64,000 nt of DNA, taken from contig SEEL01000011.1 of the NCBI GenBank assembly GCA_004144345.1, positions 40,935 through 104,934 on the forward strand, in the 5' to 3' direction. Each line of letters starts with the position of its first letter. The stretch's first letter is position 1. This DNA comes from Hyphomicrobiales bacterium (GTDB taxonomy: Bacteria; Pseudomonadota; Alphaproteobacteria; Rhizobiales; Devosiaceae). A model generated the notes under the pieces. It did not search any database. It had not been told where the DNA came from and saw nothing but the letters and a program-made list of their open reading frames with translations. Of this stretch, positions 1-8,061 are shown one piece after another. Both the position numbers and the translations under genes were made by a program.

Positions 1-657
1 GAGCACTACGTCACGCTGTTCCGCGAACTCGATTTCGGCCGTTATCTGGTCAACACGCTGCTGGTGGTCGCGATCTCGTTCATCGGCCTGCTGCTGATGG
101 CGATGGCGGGCTATGGCTTCGCCAAGTTCGAGTTCCGCGGTCGCCGCTGGATGTTCTTCCTCGTGCTGGCGACGATGATGATCCCGGTGCAGGTGACGAT
201 GATCCCGACCTTCCTGATCCTTAACTCGATGAAGCTCACCAACACGCTGGCCGGCATTGCGCTGCCGACGCTGGTGTCGGGCTTCAACATCTTCCTGTTC
301 CGCCAGTTCATGACGGCGATCCCCAATGAGACGCTGGAAGCGGCGCGGCTCGACGGCGCGGGGGAGATGCGGATCTTCTTTTCGATCGTCGTGCCGATGG
401 CGGTGCCGATCTTCGCCGTGCAGGGGGTGCTGACCTTCATTGCCGGCTGGAACAGCTTCCTCTGGCCGCTGATCATCGCCAATGACCAGAAGCTCTACAC
501 CTTGTCGGTCGGGCTCTCGCTGCTCAACCAGCAATTGGCGGTGAACCCGTCATTGCAGATGGCAGCGGCCTCGCTGATGGTGGTGCCGATGTTCATCCTC
601 TTCGCCATCTTCCAGCGCTACATCGTCCAGGGCTTCGCGCTCTCGGGCCTCAAATGA
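1..657 (+). CDS. Sugar ABC transporter permease, MalG type (5' end outside window)
   Basis: Inner-membrane permease subunit of a carbohydrate importer. The reading frame is open from base 1, so the N-terminus is missing; about 218 residues are visible. They carry several hydrophobic segments and the EAA loop (E-A-A-R-L-D-G-A followed by a run ending VVP) that docks on the ATPase, near the middle of the visible part. The C-terminal end QGFALSGLK is typical of MalG/LacG-type (binding-protein-dependent CUT1) permeases. The stop overlaps an ATG (ATGA) at 654 and the next gene is a GH5 glycosidase, so an oligo- or polysaccharide breakdown product is the likely cargo. The binding protein and first permease should lie upstream. 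Confidence 0.93.
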   Translation, partial: EHYVTLFRELDFGRYLVNTLLVVAISFIGLLLMAMAGYGFAKFEFRGRRWMFFLVLATMMIPVQVTMIPTFLILNSMKLTNTLAGIALPTLVSGFNIFLFRQFMTAIPNETLEAARLDGAGEMRIFFSIVVPMAVPIFAVQGVLTFIAGWNSFLWPLIIANDQKLYTLSVGLSLLNQQLAVNPSLQMAAASLMVVPMFILFAIFQRYIVQGFALSGLK

Positions 658-677
658 TCTTGCCTCAGGAGCCTATC

Positions 678-2207
678 GTGACGTTCGACCGCCGCCCTGC
701 CGATTTCACCGGCTTTGTCCATCGCGAGGGCAACAGGATCGTCGATGGTACAGGCAAGCCGCTGCTGCTGCGCGGCATGGGCATCGGCAATTGGATGCTG
801 CCCGAGGGCTATATGTGGAAGCTGAGCCCCATCGACTCGGCGCGGCAGATCGAGGCGCATCTCGAGGACCTCGCCGGCCCAGAGGCGGCGCAGCGCTTCT
901 GGACCGGGTTCCGCGCGGCGTTCTTCAACGAGGACGATGTGCGGCGCATTGCCGAGAGCGGCTTCGATCATATCCGGCTGCCGATCAATGCGCGGCTGAT
1001 CCAGGACGAGGCGGGCGAGCCGATCGAGGCTGGCCTCAGGATGATCGACGATTGCGTCGAATGGTGCCGCAGGCATCAGCTATGGCTGCTGCTCGATCTG
1101 CATGGGGCGCCAGGCGGCCAGACCGGCACCAATATCGACGATTCACCGCGCGGCGACCCGGATCTGTTCATCGATCCGCAGCGCTACCGCCATCTCGCGA
1201 TCAAGGTGTGGGAACTGCTGGCGCGGCGCTACCGGCATGAGACGGTGGTGATGGGCTATGATCTTCTCAACGAGCCACTGCCCAATGACTGGCAGCACAA
1301 ATATCCGGCCGAGCTGGTGGCGCTCTATCAAGACATGACCGCCGCGATCCGGGCGATCGATCCCGACCACCTCATCATGTATGAGGGCTCGCACTGGGCA
1401 ACCAACTGGTCGATCTTCGACGGCGTGTGGGACGAGAACTCGGCGCTGCAGTTCCATCGCTACTGGATGCCGCCCGACCGGGCGCATATCGCCGAATATC
1501 TCGATGCGCGCGAACGGCTCGGGCTGCCGATCTATATGGGCGAGGGCGGCGAGAACAATCTCGAGTGGCTCTATGCCGCGCACCGGCTCTATGAGGCGCA
1601 CGATATCGGCTGGAATTTCTGGCCGTGGAAGAAGATCGGCACGAAGACCTCGCCGGCCTCGATCGTCGCGCCCGAGGGTTGGCAGGAGATCGTCGACTAT
1701 GGCAAGGGCGGGCCGCGGCCGCCACGCGAGGCCGTGCAACGAACGCTCGAAGCCCTCGTCGAGGCGATGCGACTTGAGAACTGCGTGTGGAACGAGAACG
1801 TCGTGCGGGCCATCAATGGCGACCGGCCGGCGGTGATCCCCGGCTGGGCCTTCGGCTATCGCGGCGCCGGAGAGTCGCATGGGGTGCGCGAGGGCACCGC
1901 GCTCAAGGGGCTGCGCGAGGAGGATGCGGTGTCGATCGTGCCGCTCAGCGGCGCGGCGGGTCTGCCGACGGGCTTCCATCACACCGATGGGCGCGACTAT
2001 CTGCCGGCGGAGCGCATGGGCGCGCGGCTCAGGGCCGGCGACTGGCTCGAATATGAAGCGGTGACGGGCGAACTCGCCGCGATTGCGGTGACCGACGAGA
2101 CGGACGAGCCCGCGCCGGTGAGCGTGTCGCTGAGCGAACGCGGTTTCCGCGTCACGGCCGAGCGCGAGACCATCGTCGCGCGGATCACCATCAATAACGG
2201 CGACTGA
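678..2207 (+). CDS. Glycoside hydrolase family 5 (cellulase-like)
   Basis: Soluble glycosidase of about 509 residues. The GH5 (beta/alpha)8 signatures are visible: the acid/base glutamate in L-L-N-E-P (about residue 199 from this start) and the nucleophile in Y-M-G-E-G-G (about residue 289). No signal peptide is seen, so it probably acts in the cytoplasm on imported oligosaccharide. Start choice: an in-frame ATG at 654 overlaps the upstream stop, but the GTG at 678 has AGGAG six bases upstream and is preferred. The C-terminal ~120 residues form a separate beta-rich-looking part of unknown role. It is co-directional with the sugar permease and probably in one operon. Its stop is three bases from that of the convergent exporter gene. 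Substrate not assignable beyond beta-glycan. Confidence 0.88.
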   Translation: MTFDRRPADFTGFVHREGNRIVDGTGKPLLLRGMGIGNWMLPEGYMWKLSPIDSARQIEAHLEDLAGPEAAQRFWTGFRAAFFNEDDVRRIAESGFDHIRLPINARLIQDEAGEPIEAGLRMIDDCVEWCRRHQLWLLLDLHGAPGGQTGTNIDDSPRGDPDLFIDPQRYRHLAIKVWELLARRYRHETVVMGYDLLNEPLPNDWQHKYPAELVALYQDMTAAIRAIDPDHLIMYEGSHWATNWSIFDGVWDENSALQFHRYWMPPDRAHIAEYLDARERLGLPIYMGEGGENNLEWLYAAHRLYEAHDIGWNFWPWKKIGTKTSPASIVAPEGWQEIVDYGKGGPRPPREAVQRTLEALVEAMRLENCVWNENVVRAINGDRPAVIPGWAFGYRGAGESHGVREGTALKGLREEDAVSIVPLSGAAGLPTGFHHTDGRDYLPAERMGARLRAGDWLEYEAVTGELAAIAVTDETDEPAPVSVSLSERGFRVTAERETIVARITINNGD

Positions 2208-2210
2208 CGG

Positions 2211-3914
2211 TCAGTGACTGTTCAGCGTCGCGTATTTGCCGGCGGCGGCGATCAGCTCGTCATGCTTGCCCTCTTCGACCAGCCCGCGTTCGTCGATGAC
2301 GACGATGCGGTCGGCATTGCGGATGGTCGAAAGGCGATGCGCGATGATGAGTGTGGTGCGGCCCTTCGCCAGTTCTTCGAGCGCGCCCTGGATCAGCCCC
2401 TCGGTGACCGTGTCGAGGGCCGAGGTCGCCTCGTCGAGGATGAGGATCGGCGGGTTCTTGAGGAAGATGCGCGCGATGGCGAGCCGCTGCTTCTGGCCGC
2501 CACTGAGCTTGGCGCCGCGCTCGCCGATCACCGTATCGAGGCCATCGGGCAAATTGGCGATCATCTCGTCAAGCTGCGCCCGGCGGGCGGCTTCCATGAT
2601 CTGATCGTCGGTGGCACCGAGTTTGCCATAGGCGATGTTCTCGCGAATGGTGCCGCCGAACAGGAACACATCCTGCTGCACGATGCCGATCTGGGCGCGC
2701 AATGAGGCCTGCGTCATGTCGCGGATATCGATGCCGTCAATGGTGATCGCGCCGCTGTCGAGTTCGTAGAAGCGCGGCAGCAGCGAGCAGATGGTGGTCT
2801 TGCCGGCGCCGGATGAGCCGACCAGCGCAATGGTCTCGCCGGCGGCGATGGTGAGGTTGAGCCTGTCGAGGATGCGGCGCGCCCCGCCATAGGAAAAGCT
2901 CGCGTCGCGATAGGCGATTTCACCCCGGAGGGCGGGTGCGGCGACGGCGCCGGGGCGGTCGGCGATATCGGGCGCGGTGGCCAGCAATTCGCTGAAGCGG
3001 CGGAAGCCGGCAAAGCCCTGCGGATAGGATTCGAGCACGCCGGTGATCTTGTCGATCGGCCGCATGAACACGTCGATCAGCAGCAGGAAGCCGATGAAGC
3101 CGCCATAAGTGAGCGTGCCCTCGACCACGAACCAGGTGCCGGCGACCATGACGATGAGCTGTAGCATGCGGGTCGACAGATAGGTGATGGTGATCGAGGC
3201 CGTCATCAGCCGGTAGGCGTCGAGCTTGGTGGTGCGGTAGCTCTCATTGTCGCGCTCGAACAGCGCCTGTTCGTGCCGCTCATTGGCGAAAGCCTTGACC
3301 ACGCGGATGCCGCCCAGGCTTTCCTCGACGCGCACATTGAAGCGGCCGACGCGGCCGTAGATTTCCTGCCAGTTGCGGGTGAGTTTCGCGCCATAGACGG
3401 CTGCGAGCCAGGTGACGACAGGGACGATGGTCAGCGTGATCAGCGCCAGCTGCCAATGCATGAACAGCATGAGCGCCAGCGCGCCGAAGAAGGTCATCAC
3501 CGCGACCAGCAAATCCTCGGGACCGTGATGGGCGACTTCGCCGATCTGCTCGAGGTCCTTGGTGACGTGCGTGATCAACTCACCGGTCTGGCGATTGTCG
3601 AAGAAGCGGAAGCTGAGCTTGGTCAGATGCGCGAAGGCGATGCGGCGGAGATCGGTCTCGATGCTGATGCCGAGCACATGGCCGAAATAGTTCACCACGC
3701 CCATCAGCGCGGTGTTGAAGGCATAGACGAGCAGCAGGCCGGCGGCGGCCATGAAGATCAGCGGCCAGTCGGCGCTCGGCAGCAGCCGGTCGATGAAGGC
3801 CTGGACCGCCGTGGGGAAGGCCAGCTCAAGCAGGCCGAGCAGCACCGCCGCGCCGAAATCGATCAGCAGCAGCGTGCGGTAGGGGCGGTAGTACTGGAAG
3901 AAATTGCGGAGCAT
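2211..3914 (-). CDS. ABC exporter-type half transporter (membrane domain plus ATPase)
   Basis: A 567-residue MsbA-like half transporter. Residues ~15-300 form the six-helix exporter membrane domain (T-G-E-L-I-T-H intracellular loop, G-G-I-R-V-V-K-A-F). Residues ~330-567 form the ATPase, with Walker A at ~366-374 (GSSGAGKTT), signature LSGGQ at ~470 and Walker B ILILDEATSALD. All catalytic motifs are canonical, consistent with a working homodimer. It lies 36 bases downstream of the ferric-siderophore binding protein on the same strand, so it is probably the last gene of the iron operon. Siderophore export, or IrtAB-like import, are possible roles, but nothing in the protein itself (for example a siderophore-interacting domain) proves an iron link. 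Confidence 0.88.
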   Translation of the reverse strand: MLRNFFQYYRPYRTLLLIDFGAAVLLGLLELAFPTAVQAFIDRLLPSADWPLIFMAAAGLLLVYAFNTALMGVVNYFGHVLGISIETDLRRIAFAHLTKLSFRFFDNRQTGELITHVTKDLEQIGEVAHHGPEDLLVAVMTFFGALALMLFMHWQLALITLTIVPVVTWLAAVYGAKLTRNWQEIYGRVGRFNVRVEESLGGIRVVKAFANERHEQALFERDNESYRTTKLDAYRLMTASITITYLSTRMLQLIVMVAGTWFVVEGTLTYGGFIGFLLLIDVFMRPIDKITGVLESYPQGFAGFRRFSELLATAPDIADRPGAVAAPALRGEIAYRDASFSYGGARRILDRLNLTIAAGETIALVGSSGAGKTTICSLLPRFYELDSGAITIDGIDIRDMTQASLRAQIGIVQQDVFLFGGTIRENIAYGKLGATDDQIMEAARRAQLDEMIANLPDGLDTVIGERGAKLSGGQKQRLAIARIFLKNPPILILDEATSALDTVTEGLIQGALEELAKGRTTLIIAHRLSTIRNADRIVVIDERGLVEEGKHDELIAAAGKYATLNSH

Positions 3915-3950
3915 GCGGCCCTCGACATGAGGGCCACATGCCCTCGGTTC

Positions 3951-4934
3951 TTACTTGTTGGCGGCTTCGGCGAGGCCGGCGACGAACTGGTCGAGCATCC
4001 ACGGAATGCTCAGCGGTGACGGCGCGGACGTGGCCATCACATAGGATTTGCCGGTCAGGCGCGACAGCCGGCCTTCGGCGACGGGCGCGAAGCGCTTGAT
4101 CAGATCCTGCTCGTAGAGCGCATCGGCTTCCGGTCCGCCCTCGTCAAGCAGGATCAGCACATCGGCGTCAACCGTGGCGAGGTTTTCGAGGCTGACGTCG
4201 AAGAAATAACCCGGCTGCTTCGACAGTTCGAGCACGCCCGGCGAGACGGTGAGGCCAAGCTGCTCGACCATCGGAATGCGCGGATCGGTGGCCGAGTAGA
4301 CGTTCACCCCTGCCGTGCCCACCCAGACCGAGCCGAAGGTGAAGGTCTTGCCCTTGAACTCGGGATGCGCCGCAGCGGCGGCGGCGAAGCGGGCATCGAC
4401 GCCCGCGACGATCGCCTGGGCCTCGGCGGATTTGCCGAGCGCCTTGCCGGTGGTCAGCATGATGTCCTGCCACGAGCCGGCCCACGGGTCCTTGGCATAG
4501 GCCACGGTGGGCGCAATGGTGCTGAGCCGGTCGTACTGTTCCTGCGTCAGGCCGCTATAGGGCGCGAGGATCACATCGGGCGACAGCGCGAGCAGGCGCT
4601 CATAAGGAATGTCGGTGTCGAAATTGATGATTTCGGGCATCGGCTTGCCGAGAGCGGTCACGGCCTCGGCGACCCAGGGCAGCACGCCCTTCTCATCGCC
4701 GCCCCACATCTGCTCGGGGATGGCGACCGGCACTTCGCCGAGCGCGAGGACGGCGTCCTGCGTGGTCCAGCCGATGGTGACGATGCGCTCGGGCTTGGCC
4801 GCGATCGTCGTCTCGCCGAAGGCGTGGGTGAGGGTGACGGGGTAGGCGTCCTGCGCGAGGGCCGGCGCCGCGGCGGCGAGGCCGAAGGCCAGAAGCGCAG
4901 CCCCGAAGGTGCGGCGCGAGAGGGAGGCGATCAT
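3951..4934 (-). CDS. Iron-siderophore ABC transporter substrate-binding protein
   Basis: Periplasmic FecB/FhuD-type binding protein of 327 residues. The N-terminus M-I-A-S-L-S-R-R-T-F-G followed by an Ala/Leu-rich stretch ending A-L-A-Q is a Tat-like signal peptide. The family core is visible: A-K-P-E-R-I-V-T-I-G-W near residue 42 and the L-L-A-L-S-P-D-V-I-L-A-P segment. Start supported by AGGAG five bases before the ATG. It lies 33 bases after the ATPase gene in the order permease, permease, ATPase, binding protein. The ligand class (hydroxamate or citrate-type) cannot be read from the sequence. Confidence 0.92.
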   Translation of the reverse strand: MIASLSRRTFGAALLAFGLAAAAPALAQDAYPVTLTHAFGETTIAAKPERIVTIGWTTQDAVLALGEVPVAIPEQMWGGDEKGVLPWVAEAVTALGKPMPEIINFDTDIPYERLLALSPDVILAPYSGLTQEQYDRLSTIAPTVAYAKDPWAGSWQDIMLTTGKALGKSAEAQAIVAGVDARFAAAAAAHPEFKGKTFTFGSVWVGTAGVNVYSATDPRIPMVEQLGLTVSPGVLELSKQPGYFFDVSLENLATVDADVLILLDEGGPEADALYEQDLIKRFAPVAEGRLSRLTGKSYVMATSAPSPLSIPWMLDQFVAGLAEAANK

Positions 4935-4967
4935 GGAGACTCCTGATGGTGAAACGGACAGGCGAGG

Positions 4968-5810
4968 TCAGGCGGGTTTTTCCTCGAAAGGATGGACGCC
5001 GCTGCCGCGCGGGATGACGAGCGGGGTGTGCGAGATAGGATCTTCGATGACGACACAGGGGAGGCCAAAGACATCCTCGACCAGGGTCGGCGTGACGATG
5101 TCCTGCGGCCGGCCCTCGGCGACGATGGCGCCATCGCGCATGGCGATGAGATGGGTGGCATAGCGGCAGGCCTGGTTGAGGTCATGCAGCACGGCGACGA
5201 TGGTGTGGCCGTTGCGCCGGTTGAGGTCGCGCAGCAGATCGAGCAGTTCGATCTGGTGGGCGATGTCGAGGAAGGTGGTCGGTTCGTCGAGCAAGAGGAT
5301 CGGCGTCTGCTGCGCCAGCACCATCGCCACCCAGACGCGCTGGCGCTGGCCGCCCGAAAGCTCATCGACCAGCCGGCGCGATAGCGGGCCAACGCGGGTT
5401 GCGGCCATGGCCTCGACCACCGCGGCCTCGTCCTCTTTCGACCATTGACGCAGCAGCTTCTGATGCGGGTAGCGGCCGCGTGCCACGAGGTCGGCGACGG
5501 TGATGCCGTCGGGCGCGATTGACGTTTGCGGCAACAGGCCCAGGCGCTGCGCGACGTCGCGCGCGGCGTAGGCGTGGATGGTCTTGCCGTCGAGCACGAC
5601 ATCGCCGGCGGTCGGCTTTAGCAGGCGCGATAGGGCGCGCAGCAGCGTGGACTTGCCGCAGGCATTGGGGCCGACGATCACCGTCAGGGAGCGATCCGGA
5701 ATGGCGACGTTGAGGCGCTCGGCGATGATGCGCTTGTCGTAGCCGATGGTGGCGTTGCGGGCTGCGAGGCGGGGCTCGGCGGCGGCGACAATGGGAGCGT
5801 GCTGGTTCAT
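4968..5810 (-). CDS. Iron-siderophore ABC transporter ATP-binding protein
   Basis: FecE/FepC/FhuC-type ATPase of 280 residues that powers the adjacent FecCD permeases. It has Walker A GPNACGKST (~47-55), signature LSGGQRQRVWVAMVLAQ, Walker B ILLLDEPTTFLD and the switch histidine in V-A-V-L-H-D-L-N-Q. The GPNACGKST and H-D-L-N-Q variants are typical of the siderophore/B12 family. The start is taken as the ATG at 5810; a GTG at 5819 is in frame and equally possible, since neither has a strong Shine-Dalgarno. It begins about a dozen bases after the stop of the upstream permease, so it is cotranscribed. Confidence 0.94.
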   Translation of the reverse strand: MNQHAPIVAAAEPRLAARNATIGYDKRIIAERLNVAIPDRSLTVIVGPNACGKSTLLRALSRLLKPTAGDVVLDGKTIHAYAARDVAQRLGLLPQTSIAPDGITVADLVARGRYPHQKLLRQWSKEDEAAVVEAMAATRVGPLSRRLVDELSGGQRQRVWVAMVLAQQTPILLLDEPTTFLDIAHQIELLDLLRDLNRRNGHTIVAVLHDLNQACRYATHLIAMRDGAIVAEGRPQDIVTPTLVEDVFGLPCVVIEDPISHTPLVIPRGSGVHPFEEKPA

Positions 5811-5822
5811 CTTGTCCACTTG

Positions 5823-6887
5823 CTAGCGCTTCGCCTCGCGCATCAGCAGCCAGGCGAAATAGAGCCCGCCGATCGACACGGTGACGATGCCGACGGGCAG
5901 TTGCGTGGGGGCGAAGGCGCGTTGCGCGAGATAGTCGGCTGCGGTCAGCAGCAGGGCGCCCATGGCCGCCGAGGGCAGCAGCGCGACGCCGGCCGAACCG
6001 GTGAGGCGGCGGGCGATCTGGGGCGCGGCGAGGGCAACGAAGGAGATCGGGCCCGCGGCGGCGGTGACGGTGGCCGTCAGCGCGACGCCGACGACGGTCA
6101 TGGCGAGGCGGGTGCGTTCGGCATTGACGCCGAGCGAGCGCGCCGCGTCGTCGCCCAGTTCGAGCTGGCGCATCGGGCGCGACAGGAACAGGGCCGCGGG
6201 CAGCAGCAGGGCGAGTACGGCCGCGACCTGCCACAGGCGTTCGAGCGTCATGCCATTGAGCGAGCCGACGCCCCATACGGCCGCCGCCATGGCGACTTCG
6301 AGATCAGCGCGCAGCATCAGATAGGTGTTGAGCGAGGTGAGCATGGCGCTCACACCGATGCCCACGATAATGAGGCGGAAGCCCTGCACGCCGCCACGCC
6401 AGGCGAGCACATAGACGAGCAGCGCGGAGAGAATGCCCCCGGCGAGGGCGCCACCGGCCACGGCGTAGAAGCTGCCATTGAGGAGCACGATAACGATCAG
6501 CGCGCCGCTATAGGCGCCGGCGTTGAAGCCGATGACGTCAGGGCTGCCAAGCGGATTGCGGGTGAGCGACTGGAAGATGGCGCCGGAGACACCGAGCGCG
6601 GCGCCCATGATCAGCGCCAGCGATGTGCGCGGCAGGCGCCATTCGACGACGACCATATGCACCCTGGCGGTGGCCTGTCCGACAAGCGCGCCCGCGACCT
6701 CGCCGAGCGAGACCTTGAACTCGCCGCTGGCGAGCGTGACGAGGGCGATGGCAAGAGAGAGGACCAGCATGATGCCACAAAGCATCAGCGTCCTCAGGTC
6801 GAGGCGTTGCGACAGGCGCCCGCCCCAGAGGCGGAGCACGCCAATGGGGCGGCCGAAATCTACCGCGCTCGTCTGCAATCCGCTCAT
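5823..6887 (-). CDS. Iron-siderophore ABC permease, FecCD family (second subunit)
   Basis: Polytopic inner-membrane permease of 354 residues. It has the FecCD/BtuC signatures R-L-P-R-T-S-L-A-L-I-M-G-A-A-L-G-V-S-G-A near residue 83, then Q-S-L-T-R-N-P-L-G-S-P-D-V-I-G, and near the C-terminus G-P-I-S-F-V-A-L-A-A-P-Q-I-A-R. It pairs with the preceding FecCD gene to form the heterodimeric channel for a ferric siderophore. Its ATG lies inside the stop region of that gene (ATGA overlap, 6884-6887), which indicates translational coupling. Confidence 0.94.
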   Translation of the reverse strand: MSGLQTSAVDFGRPIGVLRLWGGRLSQRLDLRTLMLCGIMLVLSLAIALVTLASGEFKVSLGEVAGALVGQATARVHMVVVEWRLPRTSLALIMGAALGVSGAIFQSLTRNPLGSPDVIGFNAGAYSGALIVIVLLNGSFYAVAGGALAGGILSALLVYVLAWRGGVQGFRLIIVGIGVSAMLTSLNTYLMLRADLEVAMAAAVWGVGSLNGMTLERLWQVAAVLALLLPAALFLSRPMRQLELGDDAARSLGVNAERTRLAMTVVGVALTATVTAAAGPISFVALAAPQIARRLTGSAGVALLPSAAMGALLLTAADYLAQRAFAPTQLPVGIVTVSIGGLYFAWLLMREAKR

Positions 6888-7987
6888 AGGCCGCTCACCT
6901 TGCGACGGCGGGCGAGGAGGATCAGCACGGGCGCGCCGACAAAGGCGGTGACGATGCCGACCTGCAATTCGCCGGGACGCATCACGACGCGGCCGATGAT
7001 GTCGGAGGCGAGCAGCAGCGATGGCGAGAGCACCAGCGTGAAGGCGAGAATCCAGCGCTGGTCGGGGCCGACGATCCAGCGCGCCACATGCGGGACCATG
7101 AGGCCGATGAAACCAATGGGACCGGCGGCGGCCGTCGCGGCGCCGGCGAGCAGCGTGACCGCGACGATGACGATTGAGCGCGTGCGGGTGATGTTGGCGC
7201 CGAGCGAGGCGGCAAGATCGTCGCCGAGCGCGATGGCGTTGAGCGGACGCGCCGCGATGAGGGCGAGGACAATGCCAACAGCCACGAAGGGCGCGATGAT
7301 GACGATGTTGTCGTAGCCCGGCGCCGTGAGCGACCCGGCGCCCCAGAAGCGCAGCCGGTCGAAGGTCTGCGGGTTGAGCAGCGCGAGGCCGGACGTGATG
7401 CCGCTGAGCACCGCGCCGATGGCGATGCCAGCGAGCGTCAGCCGGATCGGCGTCGCGGCGCCGCGGCCCACGGCGCCGATGGCGTAGACGATGACGGTGG
7501 CGAAGATGGCGCCGGCGAAGGCGAACCAGATGTAGGAATTGATGCTGGTGAAGCCGAACAGCCCCACCGCCAGCATGACGAAGAAGCTGGCGCCGGCATT
7601 GACGCCCAGAATGCCGGGATCGGCAAGCGGGTTGCGCGTCAGCGCCTGGATCAGCGCCCCGGCGAGGCCGAGCGCGGCGCCGACGACAAGGCCAAGGATG
7701 GTGCGCGGCACGCGCAGCGCCATGATGATGGCGTGGTCGTTGCTGTCATCGTAGCGGAACAGCGCTTCGAGCACTGTTTCGATGGCGATGGGCTTCGAGC
7801 CGACAGCGATGCTGGCCAGGGCGATGACCAGCAGCGCGCCGAGCGATAGCAACAGCCAGAAGGCGCGCTGCGCATTGGTCGCGGCAACGCCGGCGTGTTC
7901 GCCATCGTCCTTCGCCATCTCGGCTGCTGCGCTGCCGGCCTGTGCCACTGCTGTCCCTGACCCACCAAGGCAGGGAATTCCCCGCAT
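6884..7987 (-). CDS. Iron-siderophore ABC permease, FecCD family (first subunit)
   Basis: Polytopic permease of up to 367 residues and first gene of the siderophore operon. Family motifs: R-V-P-R-T-I-L-G-L-V-V-G-A-A-L-G-L-A-G-A, L-T-R-N-P-L-A-D-P-G-I-L-G and G-P-I-G-F-I-G-L-M-V-P-H-V-A-R. The start is uncertain. The ATG at 7987 gives a 45-residue polar N-terminal tail and has no Shine-Dalgarno. A GTG at 7948 (CAGGGA five bases upstream) and an ATG at 7918 are alternatives that remove part of the tail. A palindrome resembling an Irr box lies 54 bases upstream of 7987 and is the likely iron control point. Confidence 0.92.
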   Translation of the reverse strand: MRGIPCLGGSGTAVAQAGSAAAEMAKDDGEHAGVAATNAQRAFWLLLSLGALLVIALASIAVGSKPIAIETVLEALFRYDDSNDHAIIMALRVPRTILGLVVGAALGLAGALIQALTRNPLADPGILGVNAGASFFVMLAVGLFGFTSINSYIWFAFAGAIFATVIVYAIGAVGRGAATPIRLTLAGIAIGAVLSGITSGLALLNPQTFDRLRFWGAGSLTAPGYDNIVIIAPFVAVGIVLALIAARPLNAIALGDDLAASLGANITRTRSIVIVAVTLLAGAATAAAGPIGFIGLMVPHVARWIVGPDQRWILAFTLVLSPSLLLASDIIGRVVMRPGELQVGIVTAFVGAPVLILLARRRKVSGL

Positions 7988-8036
7988 CCAGTGGGCGCGG
8001 TACCAATCCGGACAGCAGCAGTCAACTTAAAGCGGT

Positions 8037-8061
8037 CTAGTTTCGAACGGCTCTAAACTAG
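8037..8061. promoter_or_regulatory. Palindrome resembling an Irr iron-control element (ICE)
   Basis: Arms CTAGTTT (8037-8043) and AAACTAG (8055-8061) are perfect inverted repeats. The inner 17 bases TTTCGAACGGCTCTAAA (8041-8057) match the alphaproteobacterial ICE pattern TTTAGAA-N3-TTCTAAA, as I recall it, at 12 of 14 defined positions. The site sits just upstream of the siderophore import operon, where such control is expected. It also overlaps the stop codon of the polyol dehydrogenase gene (8058-8060), so a terminator hairpin is the alternative reading, but there is no T-run. Confidence 0.55.
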
